This document shows positions 17,906-25,365 of a DNA stretch of 64,000 nt, piece after piece. Positions within the stretch are counted from its first letter, which is position 1. Every line of letters begins with the position of its first letter. This DNA comes from DATNPX01 sp036702975 (GTDB lineage: Bacteria > Cyanobacteriota > Vampirovibrionia > Obscuribacterales > Obscuribacteraceae), in contig DATNPX010000038.1 of NCBI GenBank assembly GCA_036702975.1, positions 1 through 64,000 of the forward strand, read 5' to 3'. A program made the translations under genes and the position numbers. The notes beneath the pieces were generated by a model that was not told where the DNA came from, did not search any database, and was given only the letters and a program-made list of their open reading frames with translations.

Positions 17906-18733
17906 TTACACTCTGGTGTCTTTCGAAGTATATACCGTGTGCTTGCCGGTCTGCATATCGAAATTATCACTCCACAAAGAATGTGGATTGTTCCATGTGC
18001 TGGGGGAAAAGAGCTTCGCGGACACCGAGCGGTACACATTCATCTGATTTGTGAAGTGCTTAAAGCTCTGAATGCTCACATCCAACTCTACATCGGTCTT
18101 CTTGGACTTGCGGTCAGCCTCGTTGTCGGCGCTTACAGCTTTGAGGAAAGATGCCCTTTCTTCCTGCATTTTTCCTTCCATAGCTTTAGCAAGAGAAGCC
18201 GGATCACCACGTTCTAAATCCGCTGTAACCGAGGCGGCGAGTTTTTGATCTACGGGTTGTCTGTCTGCCGCCATGGGAGACTGCGCCTTCACTTGAAAGC
18301 CGGCCGCGTTTTGATAGGTTTCTGAGTGGGTTCCTTTGGAAAGGTCTGATGTGTCAGCGTATACAAGGTTGCCACTCTTGTTATCGGTAATGCCCATCTG
18401 ATTCGTCCAGAAATCGGAAGTGGCAAAGTCGAGAGAAGCGTTAGTTCTACCAGAAGCGACGTCTTCTTTGTACAGCTTCTGCATCCGCTGGAACGATTGC
18501 ATTCGGTCTTGTTCGAACTGACCGGCAAATAATTGAGAGAGCGTGCTTCCGTTGCCTTTTTCCAGATCGGAAACTACCGATCGCTCAGTTGGTTTTTCCA
18601 TTTTCTGCGCCCCACTGCAAGATAGACCTTGCCCCAAGTAATTTATAGATGGCAAAAGGCCGTTTGAGTACGGTGGAAATACGTAGCGAAATTGGACAAA
18701 CAGATTAGTTTTTTGCTCAATCTGTTCAGACAT
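17906..18733 (-). CDS. Unknown protein with an internal duplicated helical unit
   Basis: 275 residues from the first ATG; an internal ATG at 18601 ('MEKPTERSVV'), with GGGG eight bases upstream, may be the real start (231 residues), since the first 44 residues look unlike the rest. Two related segments are visible: 'SDLEKGNGSTLSQLFAGQFEQDR' (broken here as about 50-72) and 'TADLERGDPASLAKAMEGKMQEER' (about 175-200), each followed by a 'SF/SFLK' helix and later a 'TNQM' motif ('DFWTNQMGIT' and 'KHFTNQMNVY'). So the protein is two diverged copies of one roughly 100-residue domain. No family was recognised. It is first in a run with the exported protein and the aldo/keto reductase. Confidence 0.65.
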   Translation of the reverse strand: MSEQIEQKTNLFVQFRYVFPPYSNGLLPSINYLGQGLSCSGAQKMEKPTERSVVSDLEKGNGSTLSQLFAGQFEQDRMQSFQRMQKLYKEDVASGRTNASLDFATSDFWTNQMGITDNKSGNLVYADTSDLSKGTHSETYQNAAGFQVKAQSPMAADRQPVDQKLAASVTADLERGDPASLAKAMEGKMQEERASFLKAVSADNEADRKSKKTDVELDVSIQSFKHFTNQMNVYRSVSAKLFSPSTWNNPHSLWSDNFDMQTGKHTVYTSKDTRV

Positions 18734-18906
18734 ATCTAGCCGTTCAAGCGAAGATTAGGAAGAACTCAACGAGGAATTAATGGTTAGGGTAGTTAGACTG
18801 CGGCTTGTCCCACTTCGAATCTGAAAAAACGCAACAAAGAGTCATACAGATTATCTTCGACTCGAGAACACGCGCATAATTACGCTGAGCTTGTGAGGTA
18901 ACGCAT

Positions 18907-19419
18907 ATGTCGGATATTTCAGGCAGCGATTGTGGTGCGCGATTTAAAAAAGCGATGCCACCAGAGCCGTGGACGACCGCAACATCGGCAGAAGCATTTC
19001 GTCCGTTGGTGGAGTTAATCGACGCTTCGACACAATCAAACCTGTTCCGGTCTGTTGGTCAACGATATGAATCGAACGGTGACCAGGCCTATCAATTTCT
19101 GCACGAATTGAGAGAGCAGAATGAGAGTTCGGGAAAAACGACACTCACCAATGGAGTCGAACTCGAAGCCCACTTAACAAACGGTGTTCCAAATCTGCTG
19201 ATCTTTGACGACAAGCAAGAAGGGCTTAAAGAGACTGTTACGATGAATGAAACCTCTGGCATCATTCAAAGTGACAAGGTCGAATTTTGTGGTGTCTCTA
19301 GATTCCGACAGTTCTCGCAATTCGGAGAGACCAAGAGAATCTACTCGTTTGATGGCGCAAGCATCGAGCGCACAGCTGGTACGCCAATTCAACTGCATAT
19401 CGAACCACACAAACGCTAA
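18907..19419 (+). CDS. Hypothetical protein
   Basis: 170 residues. The ATG is preceded by GAGGTAAC, a good ribosome site. No signal peptide and no recognised domain. The C-terminal half looks beta-rich and soluble, with alternating charged and hydrophobic residues ('VELEAHLTNGVPNLLIFDD', then 'KVEFCGVSRFRQFSQFGETK'). It is divergent from the duplicated-unit gene and convergent with the small-domain gene to its right, so probably monocistronic. Confidence 0.6.
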   Translation: MSDISGSDCGARFKKAMPPEPWTTATSAEAFRPLVELIDASTQSNLFRSVGQRYESNGDQAYQFLHELREQNESSGKTTLTNGVELEAHLTNGVPNLLIFDDKQEGLKETVTMNETSGIIQSDKVEFCGVSRFRQFSQFGETKRIYSFDGASIERTAGTPIQLHIEPHKR

Positions 19420-19445
19420 GACCGTCACTAATCCTAAAAAGAAAC

Positions 19446-19649
19446 CTAATCGGGAAACGGCCGAACCGGCTTCTTCTCTCCCGGATTTAGTCCACCCAGA
19501 TGTTCAAGTATCGAGTCGTACTGTTCATCCGTAGTTTTATACGTAAGCATTGCCTGCGCCGGAGCGCCATCACTCGTGCAAAACAAGTGCAGCGTGATAG
19601 AACCGTCGTCGTTCAACCAGGCTTCACCAATGTATTGCACCGCGTTCAT
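19446..19649 (-). CDS. Small 'IGEAWL' domain protein
   Basis: 67 residues. Nearly the whole protein aligns by eye with the last 70 residues of the gene just upstream: shared positions are IGEAWL-x-x-DG-(S/T)-(I/L)-T-x-HL, then (A/S)-x-x-YK-(T/S)-(T/S)-D, then (H)-(L/I)-GG-(L/I)-x-x-GE-K and a PF-x-x end. It therefore looks like a free-standing copy of that domain, probably beta-alpha, with no signal peptide. It is last in the run after the HExxH repeat protein. Function unknown. Confidence 0.6.
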   Translation of the reverse strand: MNAVQYIGEAWLNDDGSITLHLFCTSDGAPAQAMLTYKTTDEQYDSILEHLGGLNPGEKKPVRPFPD

Positions 19650-19730
19650 GCATTAATCCCAGAGGTCTCCAAATACTCCAAACACCCGACTTCAGTTCAG
19701 ACAGCTTCCAAACCGCGTCCGATTCACTTG

Positions 19731-20315
19731 CTATTTTTTGTCATTCGTCTCGTCGAACGGCGGAACGAGCTTGTGTTCACCGAGCTTGATGCCACCAATG
19801 TGCTTGATGGTCTCAGCATAATCCTTGTCACTCTTCTTATAGGAAAACTGTGCATCCAGATAATTTCCCTCACCATCCCTCATCAAGTGCATGGTCAGGG
19901 TGCCGTCCTTCTCAAGCCACGCCTCTCCTATAGGAGGTTTGGCACCACTTTGTCCCTGCACCGATCCGGTTTTAGGCTCTGCTGCGGGTTTAACGTCAGT
20001 GGAGGGTTTTGCCTTGGCTTGACCACTGACGTGCGAGAGCTCGACTAAATTCAATCCTTCATGTTGTACCGCCTTAGGCTTCGCTGCTCCGTCCGTCTGA
20101 GCCTGGGCTATTATTGAATCGGCCATATCCGTCCCCTTTTTGCTCTTCTTAACTGAAGATGTTCCCATTATCGCTGAGTTACAAATCAAATGTGCACCCG
20201 ACTGCCGGGTTTGAGACCTGGAGTCGTCTCTTTCTGAGGCGAAGCAACCAAAGTTGCCGAAACTCACGCAGGCAATGACAGTTACAAGGCTCGTAGGCAA
20301 TTTACCATCAATCAT
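19731..20315 (-). CDS. Unknown protein ending in the 'IGEAWL' domain
   Basis: 194 residues. The ATG overlaps the stop of the upstream repeat/metallopeptidase gene as ATGA, so the two are translationally coupled. The N-terminus (about 1-26) is hydrophobic and could be a signal sequence. A Lys/Ala/Thr-rich linker (about 50-125) leads to a C-terminal domain of about 70 residues shared with the next gene. An internal ATG giving 'MADSIIAQAQ' is a possible shorter start. Coupling to a toxin-like gene makes an immunity or chaperone role thinkable, but nothing in the sequence proves it. Confidence 0.65.
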   Translation of the reverse strand: MIDGKLPTSLVTVIACVSFGNFGCFASERDDSRSQTRQSGAHLICNSAIMGTSSVKKSKKGTDMADSIIAQAQTDGAAKPKAVQHEGLNLVELSHVSGQAKAKPSTDVKPAAEPKTGSVQGQSGAKPPIGEAWLEKDGTLTMHLMRDGEGNYLDAQFSYKKSDKDYAETIKHIGGIKLGEHKLVPPFDETNDKK

Positions 20316-22402
20316 TTCGGCAGCCCATCCAACTCCTCTTGAATGACCTTTGCCACGTTCGGGAAAGTGGCGAGGGTGGTCTGTGTTTCTGCCGGATTAG
20401 CACTTGAGCCTCTCAATGCTCCATAAACCTCAGCATATGTCTCTTCTTTACCGGCGTCACCTGTTTGTCTCAAATAGGTCATCTGGAAGGGATTCTTGAT
20501 GTTTGCAATATCCTTCTTATAGGCTTCTTCAAATTTGGCATCATGCGATGGTCTTCCCAGAGCATCATCAACAGCGTGCCCAGATTCATGGTCAATCACA
20601 CCTTGTGTGCGATTCGATGGCCCAGCGTTTGTATTCTCGGCAACGTTGATCTGCTTTCTGTCTGGCATGTAACCGCCGTCAGCATCGTTCCAGGTCTTGC
20701 CTGCCGGCCAGCCTCTCGGCTGCTCAGTCGCAAGCTTCGGATCGATATCCGACATTTTTGAGGCCAGTGTGTAGTGAATGCCCTTATCGGCTAGCAGCTT
20801 CCGCTCAGCGGCTGGAAGACTTTCGATCTTATTGTACGTGTCCTTCTGCCACTGCTCGCTACCGCTGACCATGTCCACTTTCAAGCCGACGGAGTCGGTC
20901 ATAGTTACATGTCCATCCTTGGTTACTTCCTTGGTGTAGTCTTTGGATTTATCTGCGAAGCTGTATTTGTCCTTCGTTGTACCTGTTTGGTCAACGCTGT
21001 GGTCTACCTTATAGTTATCTTCCGGCTTTGGACCAGTGTGGTCTTCGGTGTATGAATTGTCACCGGTTTTTGTTCTGGTGTATCCAGTGCCATCAGCACC
21101 TTTGTATGTCTCTACCTTTCCGTCAGCAGACTTTGTTGTGACGTTGCCTTTAGCATCGGTTGTTCTGGTGCTCTTATCCGCAAATGTCTCTTTCTTGTAG
21201 TTGTTGGATTGATCAGGGAAGGTTCTCGACTCTACGGTATTGCCTTGTCCGTCGTCGCGCACAGTCCTGGTGTTACCCTGTCCATCGTTCTTGTAGTCGA
21301 TGCTGTAGTTGTCGTCTTTATTGGGGCCGGTGTGCTTTTCGTTATAGCCATTGTCGTTTTTTTGGCGTACTACAGTCTTTCCGTCTGTTCCCTGGTAAGT
21401 GGTGGTGTTGCCATCCGCTGAGATGAACGTCTTGTTGCCTGTAGCATCGGTGATCGTCTGGCTCTTATCGGCATGCTGCTCTCTTGTGAAATTGGCCTTC
21501 GGATTGTTCTGGAAGGTGTGTTGCTCCATCATGTTCCCACGATCGTCGCTGCGGGTTACTACGTCGTTTCCTTTTCCATCGCCAGTTTTTACATATGAGT
21601 CGCTGGGGTTCGGACCAAAGTGCGCTTCGGAATAAGACCCATCGGGTTTCTCCATACGGGAGTAACCAGTGCCGTCTTTATGCTGAACCAGCGAGTTACC
21701 TTTTCCATCATCAGTCTTGGTGTAATTCTGATCTGGCTTGTCACCACTATGCGATTCGATGGTGCCGCCATGACCGTCTTTGCGACGCTCAAATTGACTG
21801 CCGTCTTTGGGATCGGTACCTTTTTCAATTTCCGGGGCCTTACGTAAACCGCCGCCGTTATTCTTCTTACTCCAGTCGTTCTCGTAGTCAACTTTCTTGC
21901 CGGTGTTGTCTTGCTGTTGCGAAACCGAACCGTCTTTCTCTACGACACCGCGGAGAGCATTCTGTGAATGTCCATTTTGGTCGTTTGTGAATACCCCAAC
22001 AACTTTTCTGCCGCCAGCATTGGTTTCGTTGATGTCGTACTTGTGACCATCTTTGTCAGTGAATGAACGCTGCCCATGCTCGTACATTTTAGAAGCCAGC
22101 TTGATCTTGTCTTCCGGGCTGGTGTTGGAGTCCAGCATCTGGTTGACGTTCTTCTCTTGAGTCGCCTTGTCCTCGGCGGGCAGGGTCTTTTGCGCTTCAG
22201 GCTTGGAATGTTGGTGATCGTGTCCATAAATGCTGTTGTCGAAGTGTAGGTGTTGCGGATCGTGCTCGCGTTTCTCCGACGGTGCCTTCCGATTGTGTTC
22301 ATGGTGAACTTCGTGCATCATGTTGCGCGACGCGGCTTCGCGCGATCTTTCTAGTGGCTGACCCTTCTCAGCAGACTTAGGCTCTCTGGCGTTATCTATC
22401 AT
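20312..22402 (-). CDS. Hydrophilic repeat protein with C-terminal HExxH metallopeptidase, toxin-like
   Basis: 696 residues from the ATG at 22402; the frame is open upstream to a TTG at 22525, but those 41 residues look non-coding. After an Asp/His/Lys-rich N-terminus, residues about 150-520 are diverged, YD/RHS-like hydrophilic repeats built on 'DGKGN', 'GP(N/K)P-x-D-x-Y', 'DATGNKT' and 'ADG-x-T-x-TY'. The C-terminal about 170 residues carry 'IDHESGHAVDDAL' (HExxH, about 605-609) and, 49 residues on, 'EETYAEVYG', a plausible third-ligand Glu, as in anthrax-lethal-factor-like or gluzincin peptidases. Repeats plus a C-terminal enzyme is the layout of polymorphic toxins (inference). No secretion signal is seen. 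Confidence 0.75.
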   Translation of the reverse strand: MIDNAREPKSAEKGQPLERSREAASRNMMHEVHHEHNRKAPSEKREHDPQHLHFDNSIYGHDHQHSKPEAQKTLPAEDKATQEKNVNQMLDSNTSPEDKIKLASKMYEHGQRSFTDKDGHKYDINETNAGGRKVVGVFTNDQNGHSQNALRGVVEKDGSVSQQQDNTGKKVDYENDWSKKNNGGGLRKAPEIEKGTDPKDGSQFERRKDGHGGTIESHSGDKPDQNYTKTDDGKGNSLVQHKDGTGYSRMEKPDGSYSEAHFGPNPSDSYVKTGDGKGNDVVTRSDDRGNMMEQHTFQNNPKANFTREQHADKSQTITDATGNKTFISADGNTTTYQGTDGKTVVRQKNDNGYNEKHTGPNKDDNYSIDYKNDGQGNTRTVRDDGQGNTVESRTFPDQSNNYKKETFADKSTRTTDAKGNVTTKSADGKVETYKGADGTGYTRTKTGDNSYTEDHTGPKPEDNYKVDHSVDQTGTTKDKYSFADKSKDYTKEVTKDGHVTMTDSVGLKVDMVSGSEQWQKDTYNKIESLPAAERKLLADKGIHYTLASKMSDIDPKLATEQPRGWPAGKTWNDADGGYMPDRKQINVAENTNAGPSNRTQGVIDHESGHAVDDALGRPSHDAKFEEAYKKDIANIKNPFQMTYLRQTGDAGKEETYAEVYGALRGSSANPAETQTTLATFPNVAKVIQEELDGLPK

Positions 22403-22703
22403 GAGTCTCACTTGGTAAGGAAGGTCAAAACCATCCAGAGCAAAGCCTCTGGATTTAGCGAAAATTTGTTGGCGAAAAGAGCGGTTTCGGTTCGCACTTA
22501 TAGAATGCAACTCGCTACGTGACAACTACGTGAAAATACGAAACCCTAAAACAAAGTATCTCCTGCGGTAAAAAAGCGGCGAAACCCAAGGCTTGAGTGG
22601 CAGCGACTCGCAACGAAGCAAGACATTCACTTAAGCAAAACTCGAGCCATGAATATACAAATCAATACGTCAGTATTGCGTTAGTTCCATAAACGAGGAG
22701 CGC
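22403..22703. other. Intergenic region with a small inverted repeat
   Basis: A 301-base stretch between the NlpC/P60 fusion gene and the repeat-metallopeptidase gene, both leftward. CAATAC-GTCA-GTATTG at 22663-22678 is a perfect 6-base hairpin followed on the minus strand by ATTTGTATATT, so it may end the upstream transcript weakly or serve as an operator. No other gene is seen. Confidence 0.4.
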
Positions 22704-24260
22704 TCACCCGCGACTGAGCGATGTCATCCGACCAAACCGAATCATGTCGCTCATCGTTGGACCATTTACCTGTTTCTGTTCCGCGCTCGAATACGTTCCG
22801 GCCCAGTATCCAACCGGCTTATCATCATCCGACAAGATGATGCGCACGTAACCTATTCCCAAACCGTTTCTATGCTTCTGCGCGGCATTAGGTGGCAGAC
22901 TCTCAGGCGCGAAATGATAAGTGGTAGAACTATCCATCACGCGAATCTGAATGTATCTATAGCCGCCAGATGTGGTGAGAGGCCCCGGTTTGTCCATCAC
23001 CATCATCACGTGGCCGGTATTGTGATTTTCTGGTGACGTATTCTGCCCCTTCTCCCAGGCTATGATGTCTCCAGGCTGCAGATCTTTCCAGTTCTTTATT
23101 CCAAGCCAACCTCCACGCGGCTGGTCGCCATCGAGCGTGTCGAAAAAGCGAGCCCAGATCTTTGCTTGTGGATAGCTCCAACCCGGCTCCATTTCTCGCA
23201 CAACGTGATAGTGACGCGGTGCAAGTGCATGGACTATATAACTAATGAACCCTGAGCAGTCCGTTTTTGCGTCGAAACTACCATCAGACGATTGCGTGAC
23301 TTGTGCCGATGCTGGCTGTTCTTTATGAACATAACGGACCTCGCTTGCGTGTTCGAAGATTGAATCAGCGAGATTGACGGCTCGTTGACTCAAACTCAAA
23401 GTCTCGAAGGGGCTTTTAGGTGCTTCTGCATCGGAAGCTGTGGTTGAAGATTCACCCTGATTGCGGTGATCGTACAACCAATGCAGTGCATGCACTTCCA
23501 TGGTTTTCAAACCCGGCGTCGATTCAGGGTGTGGACTCAGCACAAGCACGATACCACGTCCATACCGGCAGAGAATGCTGGCGGGCGCACCAACCATTAC
23601 TCCCTCTGTACCGCCATCTGCAACGACCTCGCTACGAAAAGTTCCCAATATCGCAAAGCTTTCGTCTGGTGGCTCCGGCGGCAGAGCAAATATTGGTCCG
23701 TTTTCGTAAAAAATGCGCAGATTGCTTTTGGACACACCAAAGACGTCCATACCCAGTGGTGTCATCTCGACGTCCACAGTGGTGCCGTCGGCCGTTCTGT
23801 ACCAGTGCTCGGAGTCAATGGTCTTCAACGGCAACATACCCAAATAGAACTCTCGCTGTTGAGAAGCAAGATAAGCACCAGCGCAAACACCCATGTAGAT
23901 GCCACCAGATTTCACGAAACGGCGTACCTCTTCGCGCGCCTCGGGTCCCATACTGCGAGCGTCCTTACCAGCAGAACCTCCAGGCACGACGAGAATTTCA
24001 AAGTTCTTCAAAACACCGCGACGAATATCTTCGCCGTAAACTTCGGTGTAATTTATGTCATCGCTGCGATTGAATTCTTTTTTGAAATCGCTCCGATCAC
24101 TTGCGGACGCACCTTTATCCACAAACAGTGCCACTTTGAGCGTGTGGGTTTGAGCTATCGTCATCGCACTATCAAAGAATGGCGAGAGCATCCAAGTAAC
24201 AAGTGCAAAGCTGGTAGAAACTGCAACTTTGATTGTTCTTCTTCGACTAAATCCGGTCAT
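22704..24260 (-). CDS. Exported amidotransferase-like (BPL_N) plus NlpC/P60-like fusion
   Basis: 518 residues from the ATG at 24260, chosen for its GAGG site seven bases upstream and the following signal sequence. The frame is open further upstream, but that part crosses the korB terminator. Domain 1 (about 40-270) is a class-I-amidotransferase-like fold of the biotin-ligase N-terminal type: 'LVVPGGSAGKDA' and 'GGIYMGVCAGAYLAS', with a nucleophile-elbow Cys, then 'LVLSPHPEST'. Domain 2 (about 285-470) resembles NlpC/P60 peptidases: 'TDCSGFISYIV' gives the catalytic Cys and 'NTGHVMMVMD' the His, with 'LQPGDIIAW' between. NlpC/P60 enzymes cut peptidoglycan peptides. Fusion of these two folds is uncommon. 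Confidence 0.78.
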   Translation of the reverse strand: MTGFSRRRTIKVAVSTSFALVTWMLSPFFDSAMTIAQTHTLKVALFVDKGASASDRSDFKKEFNRSDDINYTEVYGEDIRRGVLKNFEILVVPGGSAGKDARSMGPEAREEVRRFVKSGGIYMGVCAGAYLASQQREFYLGMLPLKTIDSEHWYRTADGTTVDVEMTPLGMDVFGVSKSNLRIFYENGPIFALPPEPPDESFAILGTFRSEVVADGGTEGVMVGAPASILCRYGRGIVLVLSPHPESTPGLKTMEVHALHWLYDHRNQGESSTTASDAEAPKSPFETLSLSQRAVNLADSIFEHASEVRYVHKEQPASAQVTQSSDGSFDAKTDCSGFISYIVHALAPRHYHVVREMEPGWSYPQAKIWARFFDTLDGDQPRGGWLGIKNWKDLQPGDIIAWEKGQNTSPENHNTGHVMMVMDKPGPLTTSGGYRYIQIRVMDSSTTYHFAPESLPPNAAQKHRNGLGIGYVRIILSDDDKPVGYWAGTYSSAEQKQVNGPTMSDMIRFGRMTSLSRG

Positions 24261-24375
24261 GCATTGCCTCATTTTTTGAGCAGAACATTTTCGGCATACC
24301 CACAGCTGTAGATGAACAATATGCCCGGTATTGTCGAGCATAATCGTCGCCAAATAAGTAGATGCACAAAATCGT

Positions 24376-24410
24376 AAAACAAAAGAGACTGCCATCGAAC
24401 TGGCAGTCTC
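24376..24410 (-). terminator. Rho-independent terminator of korA-korB
   Basis: Read on the minus strand: GAGACTGCC, an 8-base loop, GGCAGTCTC (perfect 9-base stem), then TTTTGTTTT. It lies 31 bases past the korB stop and is one of the strongest terminators in the window. Confidence 0.85.
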
Positions 24411-24440
24411 CTTCAATCATCTGTTTTTTTGTCTGTCGAA

Positions 24441-25319
24441 CTAGATGCACTCTTCGACGAGCTTATTCATCAGGTCTTTGGACAAACCAAGTTTTTGCTT
24501 CACGAGCGGACCTTTTTCGAAAGCAGGTTCGCTGTCTTCGTAGGTCGGCTGCTCGGTCTTGTACAACAAGCCGAGCGGAATCTTGTCGCCCCACTCGAAC
24601 GATTTGGTCATCGCTTTGTGGAAATCGGTCGGATCCCAATTTTCCTCTTCCAACTTATACACTCTCTCTTTGAAGAATGGATAAGTATTCACCTTGTTGT
24701 AGGTGACGCATGGGCTGAAAACATCGATCAAGGCAAAACCTTTGTGAGCGATGCCATTCTTGATCAATTCAGCCAATTGAGCCTGTTCGCCGGAGAATCC
24801 GCGAGCGACATAGGTTGCGCCGGAGGCGATAGCGAGAGCCAACGGATTCAACGGAGTTTCAGCATTACCGACAGGCGTCGACTTGGTCTTTTGACCTTTG
24901 CCGGTTGTCGGTGAAGCTTGACCGGTCGTCAAACCATAGATTTGGTTATCCATGACAACGTATGTCATGTCCAAATTACGGCGCATCGCGTGAATCAAGT
25001 GCCCGACACCGATACCGTATCCATCACCGTCACCACCTGTGATGACGACTTTGAGGTCGGTGTTCGCTAAGTGAATGCCAGTCGCTACCGGAACGGAGCG
25101 GCCGTGCAAGCTGTGCGTACCGTATGAGTGGATAAATCCGGGCAGGTTGGAAGAGCAACCGATACCAGACACAATCATCAAATTGTGCGGCTCGATGCCC
25201 AACTTACCGGCGGCTGTTTGAATCGATCTCAAAACACCGAAGTCACCACATCCTGGGCACCAGTCTGGATCGACTGGTCCTTTATATGTTTCAACTGGGA
25301 GCTCTATTACTGTTGCCAT
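24441..25319 (-). CDS. korB: 2-oxoacid:ferredoxin oxidoreductase, beta subunit
   Basis: 292 residues, full length for KorB-type subunits. The thiamine diphosphate and Mg site is 'GGDGDGYGIG', followed 27 residues later by 'VMDNQIYGLTTGQ'. Cysteines for the [4Fe-4S] cluster are present: 'WCPGCGDFG', 'GIGCSSN' and 'SPCVTYN'. With the alpha/gamma subunit it carries out reversible CoA-dependent decarboxylation of a 2-oxoacid, most likely 2-oxoglutarate, reducing ferredoxin. This is the oxygen-sensitive alternative to 2-oxoglutarate dehydrogenase. The gene starts 46 bases after korA and is followed by a strong terminator. Pyruvate or branched-chain acids cannot be ruled out as substrates. Confidence 0.93.
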   Translation of the reverse strand: MATVIELPVETYKGPVDPDWCPGCGDFGVLRSIQTAAGKLGIEPHNLMIVSGIGCSSNLPGFIHSYGTHSLHGRSVPVATGIHLANTDLKVVITGGDGDGYGIGVGHLIHAMRRNLDMTYVVMDNQIYGLTTGQASPTTGKGQKTKSTPVGNAETPLNPLALAIASGATYVARGFSGEQAQLAELIKNGIAHKGFALIDVFSPCVTYNKVNTYPFFKERVYKLEEENWDPTDFHKAMTKSFEWGDKIPLGLLYKTEQPTYEDSEPAFEKGPLVKQKLGLSKDLMNKLVEECI

Positions 25320-25365
25320 TTTGCTTTTAAAACCTCGTTTTTCAAATGCTTTGCTTAGTCACTGG

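Noticed and set aside
23466..24311. 281-codon plus-strand frame over the NlpC/P60 fusion gene
   Set aside because: Antisense of a gene with clear catalytic motifs; no signal or domain of its own.
24261..24416. Upstream extension of the NlpC/P60 fusion gene by 52 codons
   Set aside because: It would run through the korB terminator and lacks a ribosome site; the ATG at 24260 has GAGG and leads straight into a signal peptide.
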